A stretch of DNA of 64,000 bases, taken from Oceanococcus sp051252075 (lineage in GTDB: Bacteria; Pseudomonadota; Gammaproteobacteria; Nevskiales; Oceanococcaceae). The notes under the pieces were generated by a model. It was not told the DNA's origin and did no database searches. It was given only the letters and a program-made list of their open reading frames with translations. Made by a program: the position numbers and the translations under genes. The stretch is taken from assembly GCA_051252075.1 (NCBI GenBank), contig JBPOFU010000006.1, forward strand, positions 1 through 64,000, given 5' to 3'. Shown piece by piece: positions 1 through 8,112 of this stretch. Within the stretch, counting starts at the first letter, position 1, and each line of letters starts with the position of its first letter.

Positions 1-1242
1 CGCGACAACTTACGCATTAAAAATGCTCTGGATAACGTCACCACCAACGTCATGATCGCGGACAACGACCGTCAGATTATTTATCTGAATGAGTCGGTAG
101 AGCAGATGATGCGTGACGCAGAGTCGGATATTCAAAAGGACTTGCCGAACTTCAAGGTCGACGCATTACGTGGCGGCAATATTGACGTGTTCCATAAAAA
201 TCCTGATCACCAGATCAAAATGCTGGAAGCTCTACAGCAACCGCACCGTACAGAAATTTTGGTTGGCGGGCGTACATTTGGACTCATTGCCAGCCCGGTA
301 TTGGATTCTGACGGTAGTCGCTTAGGCACGGTTGTGGAATGGAAAGACCGCACTGCGGAGCTGCAGTTAGAGCGTCAACTGGAAGAAAAAGCAGAGCAAG
401 AACGGGTTGTTGCTCGCGACAACTTACGCATTAAAAATGCTCTGGATAACGTCACCACCAACGTCATGATCGCGGACAACGACCGTCAGATCATTTATCT
501 GAATGAATCGGTAGAGCAGATGATGCGTGACGCCGAGTCGGATATCCAAAAGGATTTGCCGAACTTCAAAGTCGATGCATTACGCGGCGGCAATATCGAC
601 GTTTTCCATAAAAACCCTGATCATCAAATCAAGATGTTGGAAGCGCTGAAGCAGCCACATCGGACCGAAATCTTGGTTGGCGGCCGTACCTTTGGGTTGA
701 TCGCCAGTCCGGTCATTGACGCTGATGGTGGCCGTTTGGGTACGGTTGTGGAGTGGAAAGATCGCACCGCAGAGCTGCAGTTAGAGCGTCAGCTTGAAGA
801 AAAAGCAGAGCAAGAGCGGGTGGTTTCTCGCGACAATCTACGGATCAAGAATGCTCTGGATAACGTGACCACCAACGTCATGATCGCGGACAACGATCGT
901 CAGATCATTTATCTGAATGAATCGGTAGAGCAGATGATGCGAGACGCCGAGTCGGATATCCAAAAGGATTTGCCGGGCTTCAAAGTGGATGCTTTGAGAG
1001 GCGGTAATATTGATGTCTTCCATAAAAATCCCGACCATCAAATCAAGATGTTGGAGGCTCTCAAGCAGCCGCATCGTACGGAAATTTTGGTGGGTGGCCG
1101 CACCTTCGGTTTGATCGCCAGTCCGGTCATTGATGCTGAAGGTGGCCGCTTGGGTACGGTGGTCGAATGGAAAGACCGCACCGCTGAATTGAAGTTGGAA
1201 CGAGAGCTGGAAGCCAAAGCCGTGCGTGAGCGCGAAGTGGCG
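1..1242 (+). repeat. Three near-identical 414-bp in-frame tandem repeats encoding PAS domains
   Basis: Units start at 1, 415 and 829, each 414 bp (138 codons). Their proteins differ at only a few positions, and many of the DNA differences are synonymous. A fourth unit from 1243 keeps the same register but has diverged clearly (for example IANAGRTITYMN in place of IADNDRQIIYLN). Because the window opens exactly at a unit boundary, more copies may lie upstream. Confidence 0.95.
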
Positions 1243-2811
1243 GCAGAAAACCTGCAAATTCGTAATGCCCTGGATAACGTCAGTGGCAATGTGATGATCG
1301 CCAATGCGGGCCGTACCATTACGTATATGAATAAGGCGGTCGAGCAGATGATGCGCGGCAACCAAGAGGAATTGCGTAAGGTACTGCCGAGCTTTAACGC
1401 CGACAATTTACTCGATGGCTCCATAGATCAATTCCATAAAAATCCAGCTCATCAGGCCGGGCTACTGGAAAATCTACGGGACACCTATCGCACGCAGATT
1501 CAGGTCGGTACGCTGCATTTCGGCCTGATTGCCAGCCCCATCATCACTGAAGGGGGAGAGCATCGCGGTACGGTTGTGGAATGGATTGATCGTACGGCTG
1601 AGGTCGCGGTCGAAAACGAGATCGGTGAAATTGTGGCCGCCTCAACGCGTGGTGAATTTGATAACCGCGTCAGCATGGATGGCAAGACGGGCTTCTTCGA
1701 GTCGCTGGCAACCGGTATCAATCAGCTGTTGGAAACCTGCGAAGTTGGCTTCAATGACGTTATTCGCGTTCTAGGCTCGCTTGCTCAAGGTGATTTAACC
1801 CAGCGCATAGATGCCGAATACCAGGGCACATTCGCTGAATTGAAGACCAATGTGAATGCCACGATTGATTCCTTGACCGATATGGTCGTGTCCATCAAGG
1901 CGGCATCGGACGACATCAACTCTGGTGCCAGCGATATCTCTGCGGGTAGTGAGGATCTATCGAGCCGGACCGAGGAACAGGCTGCCAGTTTGGAGGAAAC
2001 GGCTTCAAGCATGGAAGAGTTGACGTCCACTGTGAAGCAGAATGCCGATAACGCCAAGCAGGCCAATCAGTTGGCTATCGGGGCTTCAGATGTGGCCAGT
2101 AAGGGTGGCGTCGTGGTCGGCGATGTGGTTACCCGCATGTCCGAAATCACCGAGTCTTCCAAGAAAATTGAGGACATTATCAGCGTCATCGAAGGCATTG
2201 CTTTCCAGACCAATATTCTGGCTTTGAATGCGGCTGTTGAAGCGGCAAGGGCCGGTGAGCAGGGTCGTGGATTCGCAGTGGTGGCCAGTGAAGTGCGTTC
2301 CTTGGCGCAACGTTCCTCTGGAGCGGCTAAGGAAATCAAGCAGTTGATTTCGGACTCCGTTGAACGCATTGAAGACGGCTCGAAATTGGTAGAGCAAGCG
2401 GGTTCAACCATGGAAGAAATCGTCAACTCTGTGAAACGAGTGACTGACATCATGGCGGAAATTTCCGCGGCCTCACAAGAACAGTCCAGCGGTATTGAGC
2501 AGGTCAATCAAACCATAGCTCAAATGGATGATGCGACTCAACAAAATGCCGCCTTGGTGGAAGAATCCTCCGCCTCGGCACGCGCCATGTTGGATCAAGG
2601 TGGTCAGTTAGCGAAACAGGTTCTGCGCTTTCGTTTAGAAGATGCGATGGAAACCGCTGACCCCATCGTCGTCAATCGCCCGGTGAGGGCAAGTGCAGCT
2701 ACGCGACCCACAGCACCCCGGGCCAGAGTAACTGCCCCTGCGGCCCGCGTTGAACGTAAGCCCGCGAAACCACTATCAGGAGAAGACAATGAAAACTGGT
2801 CTGAATTCTAG
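1..2811 (+). CDS. Multi-PAS methyl-accepting chemotaxis protein, Aer2-like (5' truncated)
   Basis: The reading frame is open from base 1, so the N-terminus lies outside the window. Visible order: four PAS domains (period 138 residues, to about base 1600), a HAMP-like region (about 1618-1890), then a Tsr-type signalling hairpin (about 1920-2640) with the tip motif QTNILALNAAVEAARAGEQG. The last five residues, NWSEF, match the CheR/CheB tethering pentapeptide of high-abundance receptors. Each PAS keeps HKNPxH and ends its last strand in VVEW; these match the haem-ligand histidine region and the oxygen-sensing Trp described for Pseudomonas Aer2. No membrane segment is visible, so a soluble receptor is possible. 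cheR, cheD and cheB follow, as in the Pseudomonas che2 cluster. Haem and oxygen sensing is inferred from motif similarity only. Confidence 0.93.
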   Translation, partial: RDNLRIKNALDNVTTNVMIADNDRQIIYLNESVEQMMRDAESDIQKDLPNFKVDALRGGNIDVFHKNPDHQIKMLEALQQPHRTEILVGGRTFGLIASPVLDSDGSRLGTVVEWKDRTAELQLERQLEEKAEQERVVARDNLRIKNALDNVTTNVMIADNDRQIIYLNESVEQMMRDAESDIQKDLPNFKVDALRGGNIDVFHKNPDHQIKMLEALKQPHRTEILVGGRTFGLIASPVIDADGGRLGTVVEWKDRTAELQLERQLEEKAEQERVVSRDNLRIKNALDNVTTNVMIADNDRQIIYLNESVEQMMRDAESDIQKDLPGFKVDALRGGNIDVFHKNPDHQIKMLEALKQPHRTEILVGGRTFGLIASPVIDAEGGRLGTVVEWKDRTAELKLERELEAKAVREREVAAENLQIRNALDNVSGNVMIANAGRTITYMNKAVEQMMRGNQEELRKVLPSFNADNLLDGSIDQFHKNPAHQAGLLENLRDTYRTQIQVGTLHFGLIASPIITEGGEHRGTVVEWIDRTAEVAVENEIGEIVAASTRGEFDNRVSMDGKTGFFESLATGINQLLETCEVGFNDVIRVLGSLAQGDLTQRIDAEYQGTFAELKTNVNATIDSLTDMVVSIKAASDDINSGASDISAGSEDLSSRTEEQAASLEETASSMEELTSTVKQNADNAKQANQLAIGASDVASKGGVVVGDVVTRMSEITESSKKIEDIISVIEGIAFQTNILALNAAVEAARAGEQGRGFAVVASEVRSLAQRSSGAAKEIKQLISDSVERIEDGSKLVEQAGSTMEEIVNSVKRVTDIMAEISAASQEQSSGIEQVNQTIAQMDDATQQNAALVEESSASARAMLDQGGQLAKQVLRFRLEDAMETADPIVVNRPVRASAATRPTAPRARVTAPAARVERKPAKPLSGEDNENWSEF

Positions 2812-2879
2812 GTCCACGCCTGATCCCGTGTTACCGATGTGGTGGCGGTGTTTTTACCTCATTGGTCTCGGCCTAATCG

Positions 2880-3731
2880 GTGCTGCATGTGATGAACGTA
2901 GTGGAGACCCCGCAAGTGCAAACCAGCACATTAGATCAAAAGGCATTTGAACGTGTCCGCACGCTGATATACCAGCGTGCGGGTATTTCACTCGGAGAGA
3001 GCAAGCAGGCCATGGTGTACGGGCGATTGTCCAAACGCTTGCGTCAGCTTCAGCAGTCATCCTTGGATGACTACCTGGATGAGTTGGACAATCCTCACGC
3101 TGAGGAGTGGCAGCATTTCACCAATGCTTTAACCACCAATCTGACTTCATTTTTTCGAGAGGCGCACCATTTTGATCACTTGGCTCAAGTGTTGCGGCAG
3201 TCAACTTCGCAAGACCGCTTTCGTATTTGGTGTACGGCGAGCTCCACTGGTGAGGAGCCGTATTCCATTGCCATGGTGGCAGAAGAAGCGGGTCGAACGG
3301 GGCCTAGAAAAACTGAAATATTGGCCAGTGATATTGATACTCAGGTGTTGAGCCGCGCCGCCGAAGGGGTATACCAACTCGATCGAATCGAAGGGCTATC
3401 GAACAGCCGAAAAAAGGCATTTTTTCAACGTGGTATTGGGCCGCGAGATGGGTACTGCAGAATCCGCCCCCAGCTGAGAAAAAAACTCAGCTTTGAACAA
3501 ATCAATTTATTGCATACAGCGTGGCCTATCGAGACTGGTCTTGATGTGATTTTTTGCCGCAATGTGCTGATTTATTTTGATAAGCCAACACAATCCGAAT
3601 TGGTTCGCCGTTTTGCGGCTTATCTAAAGCCCGGCGGCATTTTGTATGTCGGTCATTCCGAAAGTCAGTTTGCTTGTGAGGATCAACTGCGCATCATCGA
3701 TAGAACGACGTACCAAAAGGTCGTTCAGTGA
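2880..3731 (+). CDS. cheR: Chemotaxis protein methyltransferase CheR
   Basis: Uses S-adenosylmethionine to methylate glutamates of chemoreceptors in the cytoplasm. The N-terminal helical domain carries the LIYQRAGI block, the SAM-binding core has CTASSTGEEPYSIAM, and FCRNVLIYFD follows near the C-terminus. At about 283 residues it matches the enteric protein. The beta-subdomain segment RGIGPRDGYCRI aligns without a gap to enteric CheR, as in pentapeptide-dependent enzymes, which fits the NWSEF tail of the receptor just upstream. The start is uncertain: GTG 2880 or ATG 2892, neither with a clear ribosome site. It overlaps the GTG start of cheD. Confidence 0.95.
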   Translation: MLHVMNVVETPQVQTSTLDQKAFERVRTLIYQRAGISLGESKQAMVYGRLSKRLRQLQQSSLDDYLDELDNPHAEEWQHFTNALTTNLTSFFREAHHFDHLAQVLRQSTSQDRFRIWCTASSTGEEPYSIAMVAEEAGRTGPRKTEILASDIDTQVLSRAAEGVYQLDRIEGLSNSRKKAFFQRGIGPRDGYCRIRPQLRKKLSFEQINLLHTAWPIETGLDVIFCRNVLIYFDKPTQSELVRRFAAYLKPGGILYVGHSESQFACEDQLRIIDRTTYQKVVQ

Positions 3732-4360
3732 ATGGCTACTCACATGCACGCAAGATGCCCAGTGATGTTGAATTGTTGGGGACTGGTACGGCGAACTTTA
3801 TCTATAGAGACCGTCACTTTTCTACAGAAGCGATCAAGGTGCTTCCGGGCGAATATTACGCGACAGGAAGCGAGATTATGATCGTGACCTTGCTGGGGTC
3901 GTGTGTCGCGGCCTGTCTTCGCGACAGCCGAGCCAAAGTTGGCGGCATGAACCATTTTCTGTTGCCACATGACAACAGCCAAGACGCCAAATCGGGGGCT
4001 CGTTTTGGGGCCTATGCCATGGAAGTTCTGGTCAATGCGCTGCTGGGGATGGGCGCGCATCGCGACACACTGGAGGCCAAAGTTTTTGGTGGCGCCAATG
4101 TCGTGCGCAGTATGACGAGCAGCACGGTTGGGCAGGACAACGGTGTCTTTGTTTTAGATTTTCTTAAGCAGGAAGGTATTCGCATCGTTGCAGAGGATTT
4201 GGGCGGCGAGCGGCCACGGCGTGTGCATTATTTCCCTCGCACCGGTCAAGCCATGGTCAAGCTGTTGGGAGAAGTTGAAACTCAACAGATTCGCCAGGCT
4301 GAAAGCGCCTTGGAGAATCGGGCGGCCCAGATTGCCGGTGAAGTGGAGTTATTCACATGA
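3728..4360 (+). CDS. cheD: Chemoreceptor glutamine deamidase CheD
   Basis: Deamidates receptor glutamines to glutamates and in some bacteria also binds CheC. The catalytic Cys lies in LLGSCVAACL (about residue 59) and the His in GGMNHFLLP (about residue 76), with the 17-residue spacing known for the family. The GTG start overlaps the cheR stop codon, and the end overlaps cheB by four bases (ATGA), so translation is probably coupled. The C-terminus reads GEVELFT, close to the GAVELF tail of the membrane receptor at 5449-6645. An internal ATG at 3755 is an alternative start. Confidence 0.93.
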   Translation: MNGYSHARKMPSDVELLGTGTANFIYRDRHFSTEAIKVLPGEYYATGSEIMIVTLLGSCVAACLRDSRAKVGGMNHFLLPHDNSQDAKSGARFGAYAMEVLVNALLGMGAHRDTLEAKVFGGANVVRSMTSSTVGQDNGVFVLDFLKQEGIRIVAEDLGGERPRRVHYFPRTGQAMVKLLGEVETQQIRQAESALENRAAQIAGEVELFT

Positions 4361-5427
4361 GCAGTATTAAGGTGCTTGTCGTGGACGACTCGGCCTTGGT
4401 TCGCCAATTGCTCACCGAGTTGCTCAGCAGTGACCCTGCAATTGAGGTGGTCGGCAGTGCCGCTGACCCTTTTATGGCGCGCGACAAAATCAAGCAACTC
4501 AACCCGGATGTGTTGACGCTGGATGTCGAAATGCCACGCATGGATGGGCTGAAGTTTCTTGAAAATATTATGCGCTTGCGACCCATGCCCGTAGTCATGG
4601 TTTCCTCCCTGACGCAAAAGGGGGCGCAGACCACCTTGAGCGCGCTGGAGTTGGGCGCTGTGGATTTTGTGGCGAAACCCACATTGGGTGTCGCTGAAGG
4701 CTTACAAGCCAGCGCGGATGAACTCATTGAGAAGGTCAAAATTGCGGCAGTCAGTAAGCCGCAACAGCGCAGCGATCGCTTGCCGGAGCAGCGACAAACA
4801 CCAGCCGCCGGCCGCATCAAATATGAAACCACTGATCGCCTTGTGGCCATTGGTGCGTCCACCGGCGGGACAGAAGCGGTGCGTGTGGTGTTGAGCCACT
4901 TGTCGGCCGATTCCCCAGGCATCGTGATCGCGCAGCACATCCCTGAGGCGTTTAGCGCGTCGTTTGCCGAACGTCTTGATGGTGCGTCGGCAATAGCTGT
5001 ATGCGAAGCCGAAAATGGCCAAGAGATCCGTCCCGGTCATGCTTATGTGGCGCCTGGGGATGACCATCTTCAGGTTGTGCGTAGTGGCGCACGTTGGAAA
5101 TGCCAGCTGAGTAAATCGGAACCGGTCAATCGTCACCGTCCTAGTGTGGATGTGCTGTTTGATTCGGTGGCCAAGAATTGTGGCAACAACGCCTGCGGCA
5201 TTTTACTGACCGGCATGGGTGATGACGGCGCACGTGGCTTGAAAAGCATGCGCGATGAGGGCGCTTTCACCGCGGTTCAGGATGAGGCCACCAGCGTGGT
5301 TTGGGGTATGCCCGGCGCTGCGTGGAAGTTGGATGCGGCGTGTTGCCAATTGCGTCTATCGGATGTGGCCAGCGCTATTGAAAAATTTGCCCGCAAGGGC
5401 TCAAGACACTGCATTGCGGGTCGATAA
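4357..5427 (+). CDS. cheB: Chemotaxis response regulator, protein-glutamate methylesterase CheB
   Basis: Removes receptor methyl groups and is activated by CheA phosphorylation. The N-terminal receiver domain has the acidic pair D10-D11 and phospho-acceptor D56 (in LDVEMPRMDG). The C-terminal esterase has the catalytic triad Ser168 (GASTGGTEA), His194 (AQHIPEAF) and Asp290 (TGMGDDGARG). At 356 residues it is of normal length. It overlaps cheD by ATGA and is followed after 21 bases by a second receptor gene. The cognate CheA, CheW and CheY are not in the window and are presumably upstream. Confidence 0.96.
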   Translation: MSSIKVLVVDDSALVRQLLTELLSSDPAIEVVGSAADPFMARDKIKQLNPDVLTLDVEMPRMDGLKFLENIMRLRPMPVVMVSSLTQKGAQTTLSALELGAVDFVAKPTLGVAEGLQASADELIEKVKIAAVSKPQQRSDRLPEQRQTPAAGRIKYETTDRLVAIGASTGGTEAVRVVLSHLSADSPGIVIAQHIPEAFSASFAERLDGASAIAVCEAENGQEIRPGHAYVAPGDDHLQVVRSGARWKCQLSKSEPVNRHRPSVDVLFDSVAKNCGNNACGILLTGMGDDGARGLKSMRDEGAFTAVQDEATSVVWGMPGAAWKLDAACCQLRLSDVASAIEKFARKGSRHCIAGR

Positions 5428-5448
5428 GCAGATTATGGAGAACACACA

Positions 5449-6645
5449 ATGAAAGCTGATTTCAAACCGCTCATTTTGCCGTTGTTGGCAACGATGGCTC
5501 ATGCAGTGAGTGCACTAGCGCCGATTCCTGCTCCTTTGCTTTGGATGACCATGGCTGCGGCTGTGGGTTCCTGGGGTTGGTTCTTATGGAGCGTGCAGCG
5601 TGGCCAAGTGCAAATCCATGTGGCCGGTGAGGATTACGTGGGTACGCAACAGGCTGAAGAAGACAAAGCGCATTACGAACAATTGCTGCGTGATACCCAG
5701 CATATGGCGGAAGGCGAAATTTCATCTTTGCGCGGAGAAATGCAACGGGTGCACGATCTCGTTGCTGAAGCAGTTCGCGATATCGGCGGCAGCTTTGATG
5801 AAATTCAACGTCATTCTCATGCGCAAGAGGGTGAGATGCGGCGCATCGTTGAGGAAGGTGACAGTGGGGCGCTCGATCTACGCGGATTCGCCTCCCGTGC
5901 CGGTGAACTCATGACCCAGTTGGTGGACGTATTAGCGCAAGAAAGCGCCCACAGCGCGCAAAATGTTGATCGCATAGACGATATGGCCGGACATTTAGAC
6001 GCCGTTTTTGAATTGTTGGAGGATGTGAAATCCATCGCCGATCAAACCAACTTACTGGCACTGAATGCGGCGATTGAAGCCGCCAGAGCCGGAGACGCCG
6101 GGCGCGGTTTTGCGGTAGTGGCAGAAGAAGTGCGTAGTTTGTCGGAGCGCTCAACCAGTTTTAACGATCAGATTCGCAAACGCGTGCATGACTCACGCGA
6201 AGCCATGGCCAAAGTACGTGGCGCGGTTAAAGACATGGCAGCACGTGATATGCAGGCCAGTCAGGACGCGAGCAATAAAGTGGAGTTTTTGGTTGGTCAG
6301 GCCGACGGCATCAATCGCGCATTGGCGGAAGCCATAGGTCAAGTATCCGCTTGCGGTGAGCGCATCGCAAGCGCAGTAAATAACGCGGTTCGCTCTTTGC
6401 AGTTTGGCGATATCACTACGCAAGCGGTCACTGCGGCCTATGCGCATTTGGATCGTTTGTCAGATATGCGTGGCGAGGCAGGTGCGCTGCAGGGCGGCAT
6501 GCACCCGGCAGCAGCGCCTCAGCAACGAGAGCAACTGGCTCAAGCCAGCGAGCGTTTGGCGCCTAAGCAAGAGGCGTGGAGGCAGCAGCCACACAAGCCG
6601 GTGAACCAGCAGTCGATGAACTCAGGTGCGGTGGAGTTGTTCTGA
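5449..6645 (+). CDS. Small membrane-anchored methyl-accepting protein without a periplasmic sensor domain
   Basis: The 398-residue protein starts with two hydrophobic segments (about residues 7-25 and 29-48) joined by a very short loop, so there is no room for an external ligand-binding domain and no HAMP is evident. A cytoplasmic signalling region follows, with the receptor hairpin tip QTNLLALNAAIEAARAGDAG. The tail ends GAVELF rather than an NWETF-like pentapeptide. The ATG at 5449 has a GGAG about 11 bases upstream. As the last gene of the che operon it may be a cytoplasm-facing or membrane-state sensor. The signal is unknown. Confidence 0.88.
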   Translation: MKADFKPLILPLLATMAHAVSALAPIPAPLLWMTMAAAVGSWGWFLWSVQRGQVQIHVAGEDYVGTQQAEEDKAHYEQLLRDTQHMAEGEISSLRGEMQRVHDLVAEAVRDIGGSFDEIQRHSHAQEGEMRRIVEEGDSGALDLRGFASRAGELMTQLVDVLAQESAHSAQNVDRIDDMAGHLDAVFELLEDVKSIADQTNLLALNAAIEAARAGDAGRGFAVVAEEVRSLSERSTSFNDQIRKRVHDSREAMAKVRGAVKDMAARDMQASQDASNKVEFLVGQADGINRALAEAIGQVSACGERIASAVNNAVRSLQFGDITTQAVTAAYAHLDRLSDMRGEAGALQGGMHPAAAPQQREQLAQASERLAPKQEAWRQQPHKPVNQQSMNSGAVELF

Positions 6646-6661
6646 CAGGCTCGTAATCTCC

Positions 6662-6667
6662 TATAAT
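6662..6667 (+). promoter_or_regulatory. Probable pcnB promoter -10 box
   Basis: A perfect TATAAT lies in the che/pcnB gap. Possible -35 matches are poor (TTGTTC at 6637 with 19 bp, CTGACA at 6642 with 14 bp). The predicted transcript start is near 6674, just before the hairpin at 6678-6694. Confidence 0.45.
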
Positions 6668-6677
6668 CAAAACCAGT

Positions 6678-6694
6678 GAACCCCATTACGGGGT
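6678..6694 (+). terminator. Short hairpin between the che operon and pcnB
   Basis: AACCCC and GGGGTT form a 6-bp stem around a 5-base loop, followed by CTTTCGTTT. It could be a weak terminator for the che operon. If transcription starts at the TATAAT box just upstream, it would instead be a hairpin at the 5' end of the pcnB mRNA. It argues against translation from the in-frame GTG at 6676. Confidence 0.4.
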
Positions 6695-6717
6695 TCTTTC
6701 GTTTGTGGAGCCTCGTT

Positions 6718-8070
6718 ATTAGCGATCCAGTGCGGATTCCCCGTCCGGAACACAGCATATCCCGTTCACGACTCAGTCGTGCCGCGTTGCAGACTTTGTA
6801 TGGTCTCAAGGACGCAGGCTATGAAGCCTTGCTGGTAGGAGGCGGTGTACGTGACTTGCTGGTGGGTTTGAATCCTAAGGATTTTGACGTGGCCACCAAT
6901 GCCGAACCCGAGCAGGTGCGTGACGTATTTCGCCGTAGCCGGCTGATAGGTCGCCGCTTTCGTCTCGCCCATGTGCGCTTTGGGCCGGAAATTATTGAAG
7001 TCGCAACGTTTCGGGCCGCACCACGCAGCCCAGACGAAGAAGATGTAGACGAAATTCATGCGGTTGATGAAGCGCTGCAGAACGATGAACCGACCAGCAG
7101 TGATGAAGATCATCTATTGGATGAGCGTGGTCGTATTTTGCGCGACAACGTCTACGGCAATATGGAACAAGATGCGTTTCGCCGTGATTTCACCATCAAT
7201 GCCCTGTATTACGACATTCGTGATTTCGCGGTGGTGGATTATGTCGGCGGGATGCAGGACTTGGCTGACAAAAAAATTCGCCTGATAGGCGACCCGGTCA
7301 CTCGCTATCGAGAAGACCCGGTTCGCATGCTGCGCGCTGTGCGTTTTGCCAGCAAATTAGGATTTGAAATTGAACAGTCAGCGGCTGAGCCTATTGCGGA
7401 ACTCACCGGTTTATTGGCCGATGTGCCGCCAGCGCGCTTGTTTGACGAGATGATTAAGCTGTTGCTAAGTCCGCAGGGTGAGGCCAATTTTGATGGCATG
7501 TCTAACTTTGGTCTGTTCCAGGTTTTGTTTCCTACGGTCGCTTCTGCGATAGAGAATGATGACAGCGGAGCGACTGAAAAACTGATTCGTCTGGCTTTGC
7601 AAAGCACCGCGAAACGTATGGGCGAAGATAAGCCGGTCACGCCATCGTTCATATACGCAGCCATGTTGTGGCGACCGGTTTGTCGGGCCATGCAGGCCTT
7701 GCTTGATAGTGGCACGCCGGCAGCCCCGGCCATGGCACAGGCGGCCAGTGCCGTGGTGTCAGAGCAATGTCGCACAGTTGCGATTCCTAAGCGCTTTTCG
7801 GGCATGTGCGCGGATATGTGGCACTTACAAGCGCGCTTTGAATCCCGCCGAGGTAAGCGCCCTTACCGCATGCTGGAGCACAAACGATTTCGCGCTGCCT
7901 ATGATTTTCTCTTGTTGCGGGCCGAAATCGGTGAGGTCGAACAGGAATTAGCGGATTGGTGGACGCGTTTTCAAGAGGTCGATGAATCGGAGCGTGAAGA
8001 CATGATTCAAGCCGCTCCATCAGGCCCTAAGCCATCAGGCCGTCGTCGTAAGCGCAGACGGAGCGCTTAA
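6718..8070 (+). CDS. pcnB: Poly(A) polymerase I PcnB, probably starting at ATT
   Basis: Adds 3' poly(A) tails that promote RNA decay. The nucleotidyltransferase core has LLVGGGVRDLL, DFDVAT, RRDFTINAL and EDPVRMLRAVRF. The C-terminus is strongly basic (GRRRKRRRSA), typical of PcnB and not of CCA-adding enzymes. The in-frame ATT at 6718 has GGAG seven bases upstream (6707-6710), whereas GTG 6676, TTG 6703 and GTG 6730 have no ribosome site and GTG 6676 would put the hairpin inside the gene. E. coli pcnB is known to start at AUU. This start gives 450 residues. folK follows, as in many gammaproteobacteria. Confidence 0.93.
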   Translation: MSDPVRIPRPEHSISRSRLSRAALQTLYGLKDAGYEALLVGGGVRDLLVGLNPKDFDVATNAEPEQVRDVFRRSRLIGRRFRLAHVRFGPEIIEVATFRAAPRSPDEEDVDEIHAVDEALQNDEPTSSDEDHLLDERGRILRDNVYGNMEQDAFRRDFTINALYYDIRDFAVVDYVGGMQDLADKKIRLIGDPVTRYREDPVRMLRAVRFASKLGFEIEQSAAEPIAELTGLLADVPPARLFDEMIKLLLSPQGEANFDGMSNFGLFQVLFPTVASAIENDDSGATEKLIRLALQSTAKRMGEDKPVTPSFIYAAMLWRPVCRAMQALLDSGTPAAPAMAQAASAVVSEQCRTVAIPKRFSGMCADMWHLQARFESRRGKRPYRMLEHKRFRAAYDFLLLRAEIGEVEQELADWWTRFQEVDESEREDMIQAAPSGPKPSGRRRKRRRSA

Positions 8071-8112
8071 GTCCATGTATCGCATCTTGCGAGCTCAGCA
8101 TCACGGGCGTGC

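Noticed and set aside
1..1242. CRISPR-like reading of the repeats at the left edge
   Set aside because: The 414-bp units are in-frame protein domain repeats without spacers.
838..2507. Long minus-strand frames opposite the chemoreceptor
   Set aside because: They lie antisense to a clear coding region, follow its codon periodicity and repeat structure, and have no recognisable domain.
2789..2950. 54-codon frame overlapping the receptor end and cheR start, with GGAG before its ATG
   Set aside because: It lies in another frame over the receptor tail and cheR start, the apparent ribosome site encodes the conserved receptor end, and no family match or proper lipobox (GAAC) is seen.
6676..6703. 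GTG 6676 as the pcnB start
   Set aside because: No ribosome site; it would begin two bases after the predicted transcript start and put a hairpin in the coding region.
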